Source: Certhia americana
Lineage: Eukaryota; Chordata; Aves; Passeriformes; Certhiidae
DNA: 64,000 nucleotides
Assembly: GCA_018697195.1 (NCBI GenBank)
Contig: JAGMWU010000028.1
Coordinates: forward strand, 1,715,321 to 1,779,320
Reading direction: 5' to 3'
The notes beneath the pieces were generated by a model. The model did no database searches. It was not told the DNA's origin and saw only the letters and a list, made by a program, of their open reading frames with translations. Positions within the stretch are counted from its first letter, which is position 1, and each line of letters begins with the position of its first letter. The translations under genes and the position numbers were made by a program. Of the stretch, positions 44,801-56,030 are shown one piece after another.

Positions 44801-47800
44801 GTTTCCAGCCCCCCACCCCTCACCAGGTGTGTACGAGCCTTCCAGCCCCCACCCCTCACCAGGTGTGTACGAGCCTTCCAGCCCCCACCCCTCACCAGGT
44901 GTGTACGAGCCTTCCAGCCCCCACCCCGTGTTCCCACAGCACCACCCACCCCAACCCCGGGGTCACAACGGGGGGTCCCTGCCCACAAGCCCCCGGTCCC
45001 TACCGTGCCCCCATGCACGGGGTGTCCCTGCAGCTGCTGGCACCGGGGGTCCTGCCAGCCCTCAGGGGAGCCACGGGGCACGTGGGGGAAGGCAGTGGCA
45101 CAGTCGGAGGCCAGGTACTGCAGCACCTGCCACGTCCTGCCAGCGTCCAGCGAGCGCTCGATCAGCATCGCTGCGGGCGGTGACTGCGGGCAGGGAGAGA
45201 GACACGGGCTGGCACCTCAGGGTGACACCATAGGGTGACACCACAGGCAGAGGAGCTGCCCACAGACACCAACCCTGAAGTGCAGTATGATGCTGTCCAG
45301 CTGGAACATCTGCTCCAGGTCCAGCTGCAGGGACACACGCTCAATACCTGCGGGCACAAAGAGGCGCTGTCAAGGGACACACTGGGGACATTGGGACAGT
45401 GACCAGTCAGGCCGGTCATTTCCTCCTCTCCTCCCCATCCATGGAACTCAACACATTCCCTTTTCCCCTCGGGAGGGTTCTTGGCAGCAGTTTGTGTCCC
45501 GCTGACCCTGGTGGCTCTCACCGTTCTGGGACTGCCACCAGCGTGCGCGGCCGGCCGAGGACAGGACGTTCTCCACACGGTGCCCGCTGTAGCTGTGGGG
45601 CAGCCTCGAGTCACACCTGCAGCATTTCATGCTCCACTGCAAAAGAAAAGGACAGCAGGAGTGACCATCCCAGCATCCCGGAGGGAAAGGCCTCAGGGGG
45701 GAGGAGGAAAGGCAAGGTGGAGTCATTCAGTCCCAGGAGCATCAGCACAGCTCCTTTAGGGAGAGCTGAAGGACCAGATCAGCGAAACTGAAGTCACACT
45801 CAAGTGCTCCCCTCCATTCCTTGTTAAAAACCACAACTCAAGGGTTTATGGACTAAAAACTAAACCCAAAAATGCTTTTGTCTAAAAACTGAATCCAAAA
45901 ATGCTTTTGACTAACACAGATTTTTGGCAAACCATCAAACTGTGGTTTTTTAAGCAACCCCCCCTGGTTTCCACAATGCCAACGCTTGGTAGAAAGTCCT
46001 TTGCAGCTTTTCAAGACTGCTTTGCCCTTTCCACACTGCCGAGGGGCTGTCTGGTGAACAGAAGGGCCTTTCTCCCCTATCCAAGGCCCCGGGCGATGCT
46101 CAGCCCCCAGGGCTCTCCCCCGGGAGCAGACCAGCAGCAAGCAGTGGGTGAGAAGCCAGGGGGTGGGAAGTCGAGTGGCTCAAAGTTCAGCCCTTCACTT
46201 GAGCAAGTAATCCAAGGAGTAAACAGAGATTTAGCACAGGGAATGTGGGGACGGGAGAAAACCATCCCCCGGGAACAAACAAATACCCAAAATGTCACTA
46301 ACCAGGCAACGCTCCCTGCAGCCACCAGCAGCCACCACCGCGGGGCTCCTGAGCCGCTCGAAAATGGGCAGAGAGCAGCTGGAAGGAGACTGAGCAAGAG
46401 CCAGGAGTGGGGAAGGGCTGGACAGCAGCCAAGGGGAGAGGGAGACACGGGGTGGGCGAGCAGGTTGGGTGAGGACCACCAGGAAACTGGGATGGAGACA
46501 CGCAGGTGAGGCCAAGGTGGGGAAGGGCAGGGCTGGGGGGGATGGGGAATCAGGAGATGGGGAATCAGGACATCTGGCCAGAGCCCACAGCAGCATCCAT
46601 GGGGACATGGGGGGGGCCCCCCAATTGAAGCACTTGGAGTGGAGCAAACACCAGAGACTGCAAAGACGACTGGAAGGGGAAAGATGCTGCTCAGGGGATA
46701 AAATGAAGGGCTCAGCACCTCCAGCCTGGTGGAAAACAGGTTATTCAGAGAAACTGTGGCTGCACCATCCCTGGAAGTTTCCATGGCAGGGTTGGATGGG
46801 GCTTGGAACAGCCTGAGACAGTGGAAGGTGTCCTGTGACAGGACACTGGAACTGCATCATCTCCTCCAACCCAAACCTTCCGGGATTTCGAGTTGTCAGT
46901 GGCCTGAGCAGCAGAGGAGTCTCCCAAATGGAGCAGTGGGACACATCTATCACACTGTCACATCCCAGAGCCTGAGGGATTAGGGATGATTGAGCAGAGT
47001 CTGCCAGGGATGGCAGGAACCAGCCCTGATGGCTCAGAAAGGTCACCCTGGGTACAGAGTGGGTCTGGGGGACAGGAGGGGACTGGGCCTGGCAGGGGCA
47101 CAGCTGGCACAGGGAAGGCAATGAGATACCCTCTGCAGGGCTGGCAGGGGCTGCAGTGGCTTTAGGTGACACCAGATTGCCACTGGGACTCCGGTGGGGA
47201 ATCAGCTTTCAGTGCCTGAGCAGGGACAGGGGGGGACAAGTGACAAGCAGCACTTCACAGCCACCTCTGTGCTAACACTTCCATGGGATGCTTAAAAGAG
47301 AGGAGCCAAAGCCAAGCCAATCCCAAAATAGGGCCTTTCTCAGGGCTGGGGAAGGAACACGCCTGTTCTCGGGAGGGCAGCAGGAGGTGGCAGCCACTGG
47401 GCCACGGTGACACCACAATTTCTGGTTTCCCCTTTAAAATTAATGTGAGGTTTACAAAAATTAATCTGTGGTTTCATTCCTAACACAGCCCAGACCTGAG
47501 TCTGTCCTATCCCAGGCCTGGGAACCCTTCCCCACAGTGAGATCCTCACTTATAATCCATCTGTTTCCAGATTTTCCACATTTTTATGTTCTCTGCCTAT
47601 AAATACCCCAGTACAGGGGTTGGCAAACTCCAATATTTGTAACAATGTCATAAAGTAAGGAAACATAGCATTGAAAATATATAATAATGCAATTTCCCTG
47701 GCTCTACCAGTGAGAATCACAAATAATTTAATCAGGACTAGGCAGAACTCATTTCAGATAATGGCCACAAGCAGCAAATTGTCAGGGAGCTGCAGGGACT

Positions 47801-50800
47801 ATCCACAGAAATAATCTACTGCACAATTGCCAACGGTGATTAAACTTCCCACCAGTTCTGACTGTGCTTAGCAAAGGAGAAAGGAAGGTTTTCTGCAAGG
47901 GGAAAGGTTAATCTCAGCTAAATTATTCGTTAAGAGTGAATGACTCGTGCATACTTATGAGATCATTCACACAGCCAGGGACACCGGTGCTCTCCAGCAG
48001 CCACAGTGCAGCTGCAGCCACACTCAAACGTGGTGCTGGGTCAAAATGAACCTTCAGCTGTGTGAGACAAACCCTTTCCAGGCAGCTCAGGGCTGTGCTG
48101 GGTGCAAAATCTCCTTTTATTTTTTTTTTTTTTCCCCCCATCAGTTTTTTAATTAAGACTAAAATTAACACTGGAAGCCAAATTCATTTCACGTCCTCGG
48201 AGCGAATTGTGAAACGCCTGGATTGCACAAGAGCAGGATTTGCTCTTACCAGCTGTGACTATGTGTCTCAAAGTTCCTTGGGACAGAGGGAATTACCAAA
48301 AATGACAGCCCCAAATGAGGAGAGGTTTACCAGCACATACCTTTTTCCAGCTCCTTCCCTTTTCTTTCTTTTTTTACCCAGTGGGTCCCTGGGAGCTGGG
48401 CCAGCAGCACATGAGGGCTGCAGCACTACGTGACAAATGGCAACTAGGATTTTGGGATCTACCCTGGGTCAGCCAGCCCGGGGGCAGTGCTGACCCTCAG
48501 CACAAAGAGAAATATGTTTGGGAAGGGGTGAGGGCTGACAGGGACCTTTCAGGAAGGTAAAAGAGGTTGTGGTTCTGCAAGGAAATCACTTCTTGCCCTC
48601 TGTGCCTCCAAGCTACTCCAAGCCACCCCAAATACGAGTTATGGAGGTTCTGGGATGAAGGGAAACTCATTCCAGACTTTTGGAAGATAATTCGCAACAA
48701 CACAGTTGTGTGAGAGGGAAAACTGCTGTGCTGAGAATAAACAGAGTCACATCTCAGAAATAAAGAGAAGGGGGGAAAAGTCCCCAAAGATCAACGTGAA
48801 AATGCCCGAGTGTGAGAGTTCTGCAGGATTGTGCTGCTCTCCTCTTGCCCTGCCCTTGTGACCCAGCTCCTGAGCTATCTGCTCATGCAGGGGCAGCAAA
48901 CCTTGCACGAATTTAACCTGATGGCCCCTGACCAAAGTTATTTCAGGAGCTCCTGCTGCCATTTTAAGGTGAGCAGAGAGCCCTTGAAATAGAAACCCCC
49001 TGGCACAGGAGCACAGCCCAAAATGAACTGCACTTATTCAGCAGCAGAAAGGGAAGCTGAGCTGTGCAGCCGTGGAACAGAGACCTCTCATAGCTGTGGA
49101 GGCCTCGTGGCAGGGAGAGAGCAGTGTGTCAGTCAGGCTCCTGGCACTCAGCCTCACATCAGGCAGCCCTTGCACAACCAATATTCCATAGGGACAGCAA
49201 TTACCATTCCAGTTTTATCTGGAAACAGTCTGGAAAGAAGTGGGAATTAATACAGACACAGAGATTTAGGGTTATTAAACAACGGGGTGGGCAGCAGCCA
49301 GAAGTTATCTGAGGGACAAAGGCACCTGCAAAGCCAAGTCGTGCAATTCCCTATTCCAACCCATTTTCTGCTGGACAGAATTCCAGCACGGTTATCTGCC
49401 AGGCTTGTGGAGCAGGGCTTGTCATGCCTGTGAACAGATCCATACATTTGCCATGGGAAAAGGCAGGAGAAGTTCCCATGGCTCTCTCATCATGGTTAAA
49501 CTTCCCAGTGAGCAACTGGTATTCACTAAACTGGGATTCAGTTTTGGAGCACAGGTCTATCACAGAATCACGGAGTTGAAAGGATCACCAGGATCACTGA
49601 GTCCAATTCCCACACCCCAAAATCCCAACCTGGGCCAGAGATTCTCCTTGCCATGACCTCGATGTCATTCCTTGCCTGGCTGGTTGGAAATGACACTGCA
49701 AATGAGCTCCAAGGTCATGCTCCAAACACGGGGAGAGGGCTCTGCCCCCCAGCCTGGTTTTACCCCAAACTCAGAGGGGGCAGCAGAGATGGGTAAAGAC
49801 ATGAGCTGGACAAACAGCCCAGGGATGAGGTTGAAGGAAACGAAGTTCCTTTCCCTTGCTTAAAAGCAAGCACGTGGGTGCTGTTTTCCTCACCCCATCT
49901 GTTCTCACAGCAGCGAAACTCCATCTAAAATCTGCCAGGATGATTTGACAGGCTGCAAAACCCAAACTGCACCAGCTTATCCCACACCCCACACGGGTCC
50001 TGCTGCCTCTGCAGCTCGGCTGCAAGGCAGTGACGAGATGTCTCCCAGCATGTGTCAGACTGCAGCCATGAGGCCAAAAAAAAATAAGATACAGAGAAGG
50101 GAGGAGGGAAAAAAAACGAGATAAAAGAAAAGGAAGGAGGGGAAAAAAACGAGATACAAGGAAGAGAGGAGGGAAAAATAATGGGAAATAGGCTTTTTCT
50201 TCGACAGGTAAGAACACATCCCCACAGCAAAGAGCAGGGTGTGCCTGAATGCCTGAGAGAGATAAGCACTGAGCAGCAGCCTGTGGTTGCTGCATTACCT
50301 TCAGGAACACAAATTATTCAGTGCAAACCCCTGACTTGGAGAAGAAAAACCCAGACCAGAAGCCACGCTTTGGTCCCATCCAGCCACAGTTATTTCAGGA
50401 TTTTGTGGACACACTGCTCCTGTAAAAAGCTTGCTGTGGGTGTGGAAGGCACTGCTGTCCCTGCTCCAGTGCTGGGGTGGGCTCTGAGCCCCCTGAGTGA
50501 CTCAGGCAGGTGGCCTGGCAGATGTAGGCACCAGCCAGCACCAGCACGGCTCCAGACCCATCTGGCACTTCCCTCCTGGAAGACATTGGCCAGTATTTTT
50601 GGAAGCAGCCAAAGAGGAGTCGGTGCTGAGGCTCCAGAGATGCTGCAGAGCAGCCCTGCCAGGCAGCTGCCACCATCCATCAGCAGGAGGGTCCCTTGTG
50701 CTGTGCCAGGAGCTCCAGTGGGCTCACACCCCCCCTTCCCTGGAAGGTTCCCCTGGAACCTCTCCTCTCACCCCCCCGTGGGTGTCCCCATGACACCAGA

Positions 50801-53800
50801 GCTGACAAAGGCCCCCCCCTTCCACATCCACCAAGTGCACACACAGACCAGGTGAGAGAAGGCAGAAAATTCTATGAAAACATTTTAAATATCAGAAGTC
50901 TCCCAGGGTGGAGGGTGGGGACTTCCAGTCACATCCCACACCCCCAACCAGGAGCACCAGTTCAGGGGCACAGCTCTGGCTGTGATCTCTCTGGCACAAG
51001 GTCTCACAGGGATGCTCAGGGTGCCACTCTGTGCCTGCCCTGGGCTGGAGGTACCAGTGGGAGCTGCCCCGTGCTCCTCAGTGCTGTGCATACGTTCACA
51101 TTTACATATATAACAGATATATTTACATAAATTCCATGGTTAAAGGTAAAGTGTCACCTGAGGCTTGAATCACACCTCAGTCCACCACAGTCTTTCACAC
51201 CAAGCCTTTCCTGGCCACCTCCCACACTCCAAACCCAGCCTCCCTTATTTTCCTGCTTTATTTTCAGTTTCCCTCCCCGGCTGGCTCCAGCACTGAGTGG
51301 TTTCCAGGCCGGACCATTGGCCTGCCTGGTTCCACTCCCATCCCTTCTCTGCTCCCTGCCCGTGCTATAAATGGCAGTGCTGAGCAGTCCTTCCTGCATT
51401 TCCCCGGGATGGAGCAATCAGGAGTGCAAAGGATAAAGGTTAAAGGGATCTGCGGCTGGGGCAGACAATGGAGCAGAGGCTGAAGTTGATGAGTGACCAC
51501 CAGAGTTGCAAAAGAGGGCCCTGGGGCCAGCAGGGAGCAGCCCTGGGCACTGCAGCAGTGACAGCAACCCCTCATCCCATGCCCTCTGCTGAGGTTGCAA
51601 AACCACCTCCAGATTTGTACCTATTTGGCAACTGAACAAGAGCAAGGCTTGTAACCAAAAAAGTGTCTATAAATTCAACGTGCGTGCTTTTTATAGGCTG
51701 GGAATAGGGAAATCGAGTTCAGCTTTGCTTAAATTAGGGAAGTAGAGAAAGGCAAGGAAAAATGAGGAAATGCTGAACCCGTGGGGATTTCTCCCAAGTT
51801 AAGAGTTGGTATAATCAAACCTCCAGCAGCAATTACAGCTGCAGAACAGAAATCGGGGGATTTGCTATCAGTAACTCTGAATCTCTCATTTCAACAAAGG
51901 AAAGGAGCAAAATGTGAGGAAGTGAAGACCCCATTCCCAGAGCTAGAACTGGAGAATCCAACTCAACATAATATTAATTGTTCCATATCCCCTTTAACCC
52001 TGGTACTCGTAAGGTGAGGGACAAGGGATATGAAAACCCAAGTAGTTTGGAGATTTGTAGCCTGGAAGAGAGCAGCCTTGCTTCCTGCCTTGCTCCATCA
52101 ACCCTCACTCCCTAATCCTGCCCCCAGCAGGTCATTCCTGCTCCAGGTGTAGCACAGCCAGCAGAAATGTCCAGGCTCCACTTCTAAGGTTACAAATAAT
52201 GCAGAGGATCCCAAGGATGCCCTTGGAAAGAGCTCCCAGGGTCAGGCAAAGGGGCTAACCTGCCCATTCCAGCTGCTGTCAGGATGAGCAGCTTCATCAG
52301 GGTTTGCCACCTCACTCCCCAAGGCCCCCATGCCCCCTTCTCAAGTAAAAGTCACTGCCAAAAGTCATTGTTAAATGAAGGTTTCAGAGGCACATTTATG
52401 AGCAATCTTCCTTATCTATAAGCAGAAATTTGAAAGGAAAAACTAATTAAGCCATGGGAAGCAGTAGGGGTTTATTTGTGTGGTGAGCACAAATCGTGGG
52501 AGCAGCAGAAGAGCTCCAGAAAAAGGGAGTGGAGGAAATGCCTGACTGTGACTGTCAGCCTAGAAAAGGATCTGAGGGAGGAGAGATGCTGCTGCCAGCC
52601 CAGCATCCAGGAGGATTCACTGCTCACACCCCTCTGGGCCAGGAGCTGCCCCCTTCCTGAGCTCAGGGATGAGTGGAAATCTCTCCAGCCCAGCCAGAAC
52701 ACCACTGGCTCCACAACAAATCCGCTCACAGCCACATCTTGGCCCTCGGTTTGCAGGGAATTAAAACCAGGAGGAGGGTGACTCATTGGAGCTGGGCTTT
52801 AGTACAGAAAACACTGCCCCACTGGAGGGCTGCCACCTCCTTCCCTCTGGAGCATCTCTTCCCAGACCCTTTCTGCCTGTCCTGCACTGAACCCTCAGGC
52901 TCCTCCCAAGGCACTCACGGGGTTAACAGCAGCCACAGAAAATAGGAAGTGCTCGCACCAGGGACACATCACCCCTGCAGCTCTCAGCTCTGTGCTGGGG
53001 CAGATTTATCCTTAAACTCCTCCTCTGACTCGATGGCAGCTCTGGGAATCTGCCGCTGGATTATCCTCCAGCACCTCTTCCTGCCCCCGCACAAGCAGTG
53101 AATGAGAACAGTCGTTCATTCTCTTCAGCAGCTTTTCCAAGGCTTTGTGAAAGACCTGAAGTGTTCCCATTTTATGACAAGTTAAGTACGAGTTTAGTTC
53201 ATAACTGAAATATCCGGGGACAGGAGGGTTTGGGATATTTTGCCCACAGTGCTCCACACCAGAGCTTTGCTGCCCGTGCCTGTCTCTGCCCTCATGCTCA
53301 GCTCCTGGCCCATGAGGATGGCAGAGAAAGGTTCCAGGGAACACTGCAGGCAGTGCAATGATCCAGCATGGCTGGGAGGGGGACAAATCCCAGGATCATG
53401 GAATGATTTGGGTTGGAAAGGACCTTAAAGCTCATCCCATCCCACCCCTGCCGCAGGCAGGGACAACTCCCACTAGCCCAGCTCAGAGCCCCCTCCAGCC
53501 TGGCCCCCTCCCTGCCAGGATGGGATGGATGAAGGCATCCCCGGGCAGGTCTGGGCTGAGCAGGGGCTGTACCTGTCCGTGAGGGGTGCAGTACGTCTCG
53601 GGCTTGCTGAGGCCGCAGGTGGAGGAGGCGCTCAGGTGAGTGGCTCGTCCCAGCAGCAGGTCCCCGGGGGCAGGGTAGCAGGCTCCCTGGGAACAGGTTC
53701 TCTGTGCTCCCAGGAGCTGTGGGGCAGCTGGAACAGCAAGAAAAGGGATCAGGGCTGTGTCAGGGAAGCACAGACACCAACCAGCCTCCCAGAACAGGGA

Positions 53801-54437
53801 ACTGTTTGCTGCACCAAGCCAACCACGAGGCCTTGCTTGGGACAATCTCCCCAAGCAGTGTGTGTGCCAACAAAGAGAAGGGTGTTACACCCCTGGGGTA
53901 CCTTGATTTTTTAATAATTGTGCTTTGTACTATGAGTCACTTCCAAAACACTTCCTTGCCCTGGCCACAGGTTTTGGGCTGCAGGGATGCTCTGTGCCTT
54001 ACCCAGCAAACTGGCCAGCCCAGACCAGTGTCCCCTATCCCCAGAGCCAGCCCAGGTTGCTGTCCCTTGTCCCCAGAGCCAGCCCAGATTGGTGTCCCTT
54101 GTCCCCAGAGCCAGCCCTGGTGGTGTTCCCTGTTCCCAAAGCCAGCCCTGGTGGTGTCCCGTTACCAGAGCCAGCCCAGGTTGGTGTCCCCTGTCCCCAG
54201 AGCCAGCCCTGGTGGTGTCCCCTGTCCCCAGATCCTGCCCTGCTGCTCAGGACAGAGAGCAGCAGCCTCCTGCCAACCCCCAGCACTATAACCAAGCCCA
54301 GGCTCTCTGATACAAAGCTCCATCAGCAGTGTTGCTATTTCCTCAGCTGGATCCCTGCTCCTTTGGGAGCAGAGCGTGTGAGCCTTACCCAGCAGGACAA
54401 GCACTGCCCATGGCCACAGCTGGCAGCGAGGCTCCAT
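32869..54437 (-). CDS. LAMB3: Laminin subunit beta-3
   Basis: Secreted beta chain of laminin-332 (alpha3-beta3-gamma2) of epithelial basement membrane; loss causes junctional epidermolysis bullosa in mammals. Coding exons in transcript order: 54437-54389, 53727-53573, 45636-45522, 45347-45274, 45183-45004, 44545-44482, 44203-44028, 43326-43206, 42937-42749, 42629-42474, 42061-41862, 41031-40920, 40540-40168, 39437-39277, 38355-38147, 37227-37024, 36437-36293, 35514-35307, 34327-34186, 34064-33888, 33553-33400, 33005-32869. Sum 3,501 nt, 1,166 residues (human 1,172), 22 coding exons, all GT-AG and in phase. Order of domains: signal peptide 1-24, laminin N-terminal domain about 27-249, six laminin EGF-like repeats about 253-578, then coiled coil with a six-cysteine insert at 780-812, ending ESCS with Cys1165 in the place of the human penultimate cysteine that bonds the partner chain. 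No frameshift or stop. Confidence 0.97.
34860..35240. other. Unexplained block within LAMB3 intron 18
   Basis: The 979-bp intron between 35306 and 34328 includes an AT-to-GC transition with GATAAAGCCCTTCTTGTCC and GGGCAATTTATTTGCTCTGG. It does not look like CR1. A 99-codon plus-strand frame crosses it but has no recognisable similarity. It may be an old repeat fragment. Confidence 0.25.
36180..36225 (+). mobile_element. CR1 3' terminus remnant in LAMB3 intron 17
   Basis: GGCTTGGACTCGATGACCTT then GGAGGTCCTTTCCAAGC is the familiar CR1 3' end. It sits about 70 bp from the exon 17 donor at 36,292. Confidence 0.7.
39690..39975. repeat. Minisatellite, about 20-25 bp unit, LAMB3 intron 13
   Basis: About 12 imperfect units such as GCCCTCAGAGTGCCACCATG CAG and GCCCTGAGTGCCACCACACA. 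Lies between exons 14 and 13, about 190 bp from the exon 13 donor. Open in several frames on both strands. Confidence 0.88.
42112..42141. repeat. (TCCC)n microsatellite
   Basis: Seven CCCT/TCCC units in LAMB3 intron 10, about 50 bp upstream (in transcript sense) of the exon 11 acceptor at 42,062; purine-rich in the LAMB3 transcript. Confidence 0.93.
42671..42742. repeat. Two-copy 36-bp direct repeat beside LAMB3 exon 9
   Basis: Two near-perfect units beginning AGGTCCTGGGGAAGGTGCTG at 42,671 and 42,707. They end 6 bp before the exon 9 donor and fill most of intron 9. Confidence 0.85.
43480..43945. repeat. 41-bp minisatellite, about 11 copies, LAMB3 intron 7
   Basis: Copies contain AGCCATCCCAGCAGTGTCCA, TGCCCTGGCAGCCCACAGCA. 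The period measured at 43,689-43,730 is 41 bp. The unit is stop-free in several frames on both strands, and because 41 is not a multiple of three the translated frames cycle with a 41-residue period. This explains the long intronic open frames here. Confidence 0.93.
44785..44935. repeat. 36-bp minisatellite, 4 copies, LAMB3 intron 5
   Basis: Units begin AGGTGTGTACGAGCCTTCCA and continue with CCCCCACCCCTCACC; spacing 36 bp at 44,825-44,861. The last copies are nearly identical, which suggests recent expansion. The array starts about 70 bp from the exon 5 donor. Confidence 0.92.
46735..46885 (+). mobile_element. CR1 LINE 3'-end fragment, LAMB3 intron 2
   Basis: Sense CR1: GGCTGCACCATCCCTGGAAG, CAGGGTTGGATGGGGCTTGG, AACAGCCTGAGACAGTGGAA, then CTCCTCCAACCCAAACC. 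Antisense to LAMB3. Confidence 0.85.
49560..49665 (-). mobile_element. CR1-related fragment, antisense
   Basis: Starts TCACAGAATCACGGAGTTGA then AAGGATCACCAGGATCACTG and AGTCCAATTCC, the reverse complement of a CR1-family 3' end of a different subfamily. Confidence 0.65.
50085..50185. repeat. Purine-rich minisatellite, about 35 bp unit, 3 copies
   Basis: Three copies of AGGGAGGAGGGAAAAAAACG followed by AGATACAAG or AGATAAAAG. Almost no pyrimidines on the + strand. Confidence 0.85.
53395..53520 (-). mobile_element. CR1 LINE 3'-end fragment, antisense
   Basis: GGAATGATTTGGGTTGGAAA, GGACCTTAAAGCTCATCCCA, CTGCCGCAGGCAGGGACAAC and CCTCCAGCCTGGCC are the reverse complement of CR1. It lies about 50 bp into the intron from the LAMB3 exon 2 donor at 53,572. 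Confidence 0.9.
54025..54240. repeat. 32-bp minisatellite, about 7 copies, LAMB3 intron 1
   Basis: Units of AGAGCCAGCCCAGGTTGGTG plus TCCCCTGTCCCC; spacing 32 bp at 54,075-54,107. It is confined to the 661-bp intron between LAMB3 coding exons 1 and 2, ending about 150 bp from the exon 1 donor. Confidence 0.92.
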
Positions 54438-54453
54438 TCAGCCACAGACACAC
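54438..54453 (-). promoter_or_regulatory. LAMB3: LAMB3 5' leader and acceptor of the start-codon exon
   Basis: On the minus strand CTTCCCCAG ends at 54,454, leaving 16 nt of leader before the ATG at 54,437-54,435. A pyrimidine-rich acceptor so close to the ATG means transcription starts in an upstream non-coding exon, as in human LAMB3. Confidence 0.6.
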
Positions 54454-56011
54454 CTGGGGAAGAGTTTGCAACAAGACTGAAAAGAGCAGAAAATGTCAGT
54501 TCAAAAGCTCAGTCCAGATCCTCCTTCCTTCTCACTCTACACAGAATTACATGAGGGAAAAATCAGGAATAATGAATTTGCCTGTAATGCAATGAGTCCC
54601 TGCCCCAGGATCGCTGCTGACAGGTGGGAATATGGGGCTGGAAGGGAAGGATAGAGAGAACACACACCCCATACACCCCCAGTGACCCCTGGCCAGGGAC
54701 TCTCTGTGCCCCAGTCCCACCCTGCGCTGCCAGAGTCAACCCCAGATCCAAACTCATCGCTTGGTGGCCCAAACTCTCATCACAGGAAAAGGAGAAATCC
54801 ATAAAAACCTCCTGTGAGTGTCTCCTGAAGGGAAAGGAGCCCCATGGGACAGCCCAGGGGAGGGAATGCTGCCAGCACACACCTGCAACGACCAGCAACC
54901 TCACCTACCCTGTCCCCAGCGCTGTCCCCGTGTCCCCGCGGTGTCCCCGTGTCCCCCCGGCAGCCGTGAGAGCCTCTGAGCGCCGGCTGATCCTCACAGG
55001 CTTTTAACTCGCAGCTGCCTCACCGGCAGAGAAGGTGCCCGTGGGTGCAGCGATGATAGAAGGGTGATTCAGGGATCCCCAGACATCCACGCCCTGTTGG
55101 CGCACAGCTCACGACAGCTCCCAGACGGGCAGAGCACACACAAGGTAAGGGCAGCGGGGAAAAGCCCAGCTGGGGCTCGTTTCACCCACCTGGGGGCTGA
55201 GGTGGAGCCAGGAACCGGCACCTCGGAACCGCTGGTGGGCTCAGCACCCTCCCGGGCAGGGTCTGCACCAGCTGGCAGGGCAGTGCCACTCTCAGCACCT
55301 CAGCCCCATCGTTTAAACTGTCAACGGAATAGCAGCATTCCATTAATAGCAGCATAACTTTATTATTAAATAATAGTAGTGGTATTTTTAATTATTAAAT
55401 AATAGGTAGTGAAGTAAGAAACTTTTAAAAAACCTGCTTGAAGTGAGGAGTGTTGAGTGAAGGCAGCTGAGAGTGCAGCCGCCACCTCCCCCCCCAGCGC
55501 TGCTCACACGCTGGATTTCAGCTAAAACAGTTTTTCATCCTCAGAAAAATTTTACTTCAGTGAAATAACCCCAGAGTCAGCTCCTCTCCCATAGGAGAGA
55601 CCCACCGGGTGACTCCGGCTCTCTCCTCCTGGTGTGCTGCTGTTGGTGTCCCCCGCCTGCCATCCCCACCCTGAGTGTCACAGGCACGTCCAGCAGCTCC
55701 AAGCAGAGATACACACAGAGCTGGAAAAGGAAAAATATTGTCCCTCAGGCTACAGAGTGTGAAAGCTGGGCTGGGCTTGCTGCGGCTGAGGTGTGGCACA
55801 CCTGGGTGCGCCTGCCCCGCTCCCGTTCAGCAATGCGGTAACGCTGCATTCCTCCTCCCCAGCTCGGCCCGGCAGCAAGAAGGGAGAGAGAAGAAACCCT
55901 GTAATGTCTTAAAGAGAAAGGGAAGGATGAGATGTGCCCCGAGCTGCCGACACGAGCTCTGCGCGCTGGGATGAGCGAGTCCCGCACAGCCGAACCCCCC
56001 AGAGTAACCTC

Positions 56012-56030
56012 GTGTGTGTGTGTGTGTGTG
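56012..56030. repeat. (GT)n microsatellite
   Basis: Nine to ten perfect GT dinucleotides in the GC-rich block between LAMB3 and G0S2. Confidence 0.95.

Larger units (their letters stand above)
45637..53572 (-). other. LAMB3: LAMB3 intron 2, the largest intron (7.9 kb)
   Basis: Donor GTACAG after 53,573, acceptor CTTTTGCAG before 45,636. It holds three CR1 fragments, a small purine-rich minisatellite at 50.1 kb, and AT-rich unique sequence (47.5-48.3, 51.6-52.5 kb). First-part introns of laminin genes often carry enhancers, but none can be identified from sequence alone. No additional exon recognised. Confidence 0.85.
44028..53727 (-). other. LAMB3: LAMB3 laminin N-terminal (LN) domain exons
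   Basis: Exons 2-7 encode the LN domain, residues about 27-249. Visible landmarks: [83 protein letters not shown] and [11 protein letters not shown]. The order and motifs match human laminin beta chains. The intron between exons 2 and 3 is by far the largest (7.9 kb). Confidence 0.95.

Noticed and set aside
53012..53386. 124-codon minus-strand frame in LAMB3 intron 2 whose last part looks protein-like
   Set aside because: It overlaps the edge of a CR1 copy, has no paired splice sites, and does not match any laminin exon. The LAMB3 reading frame is complete without it.
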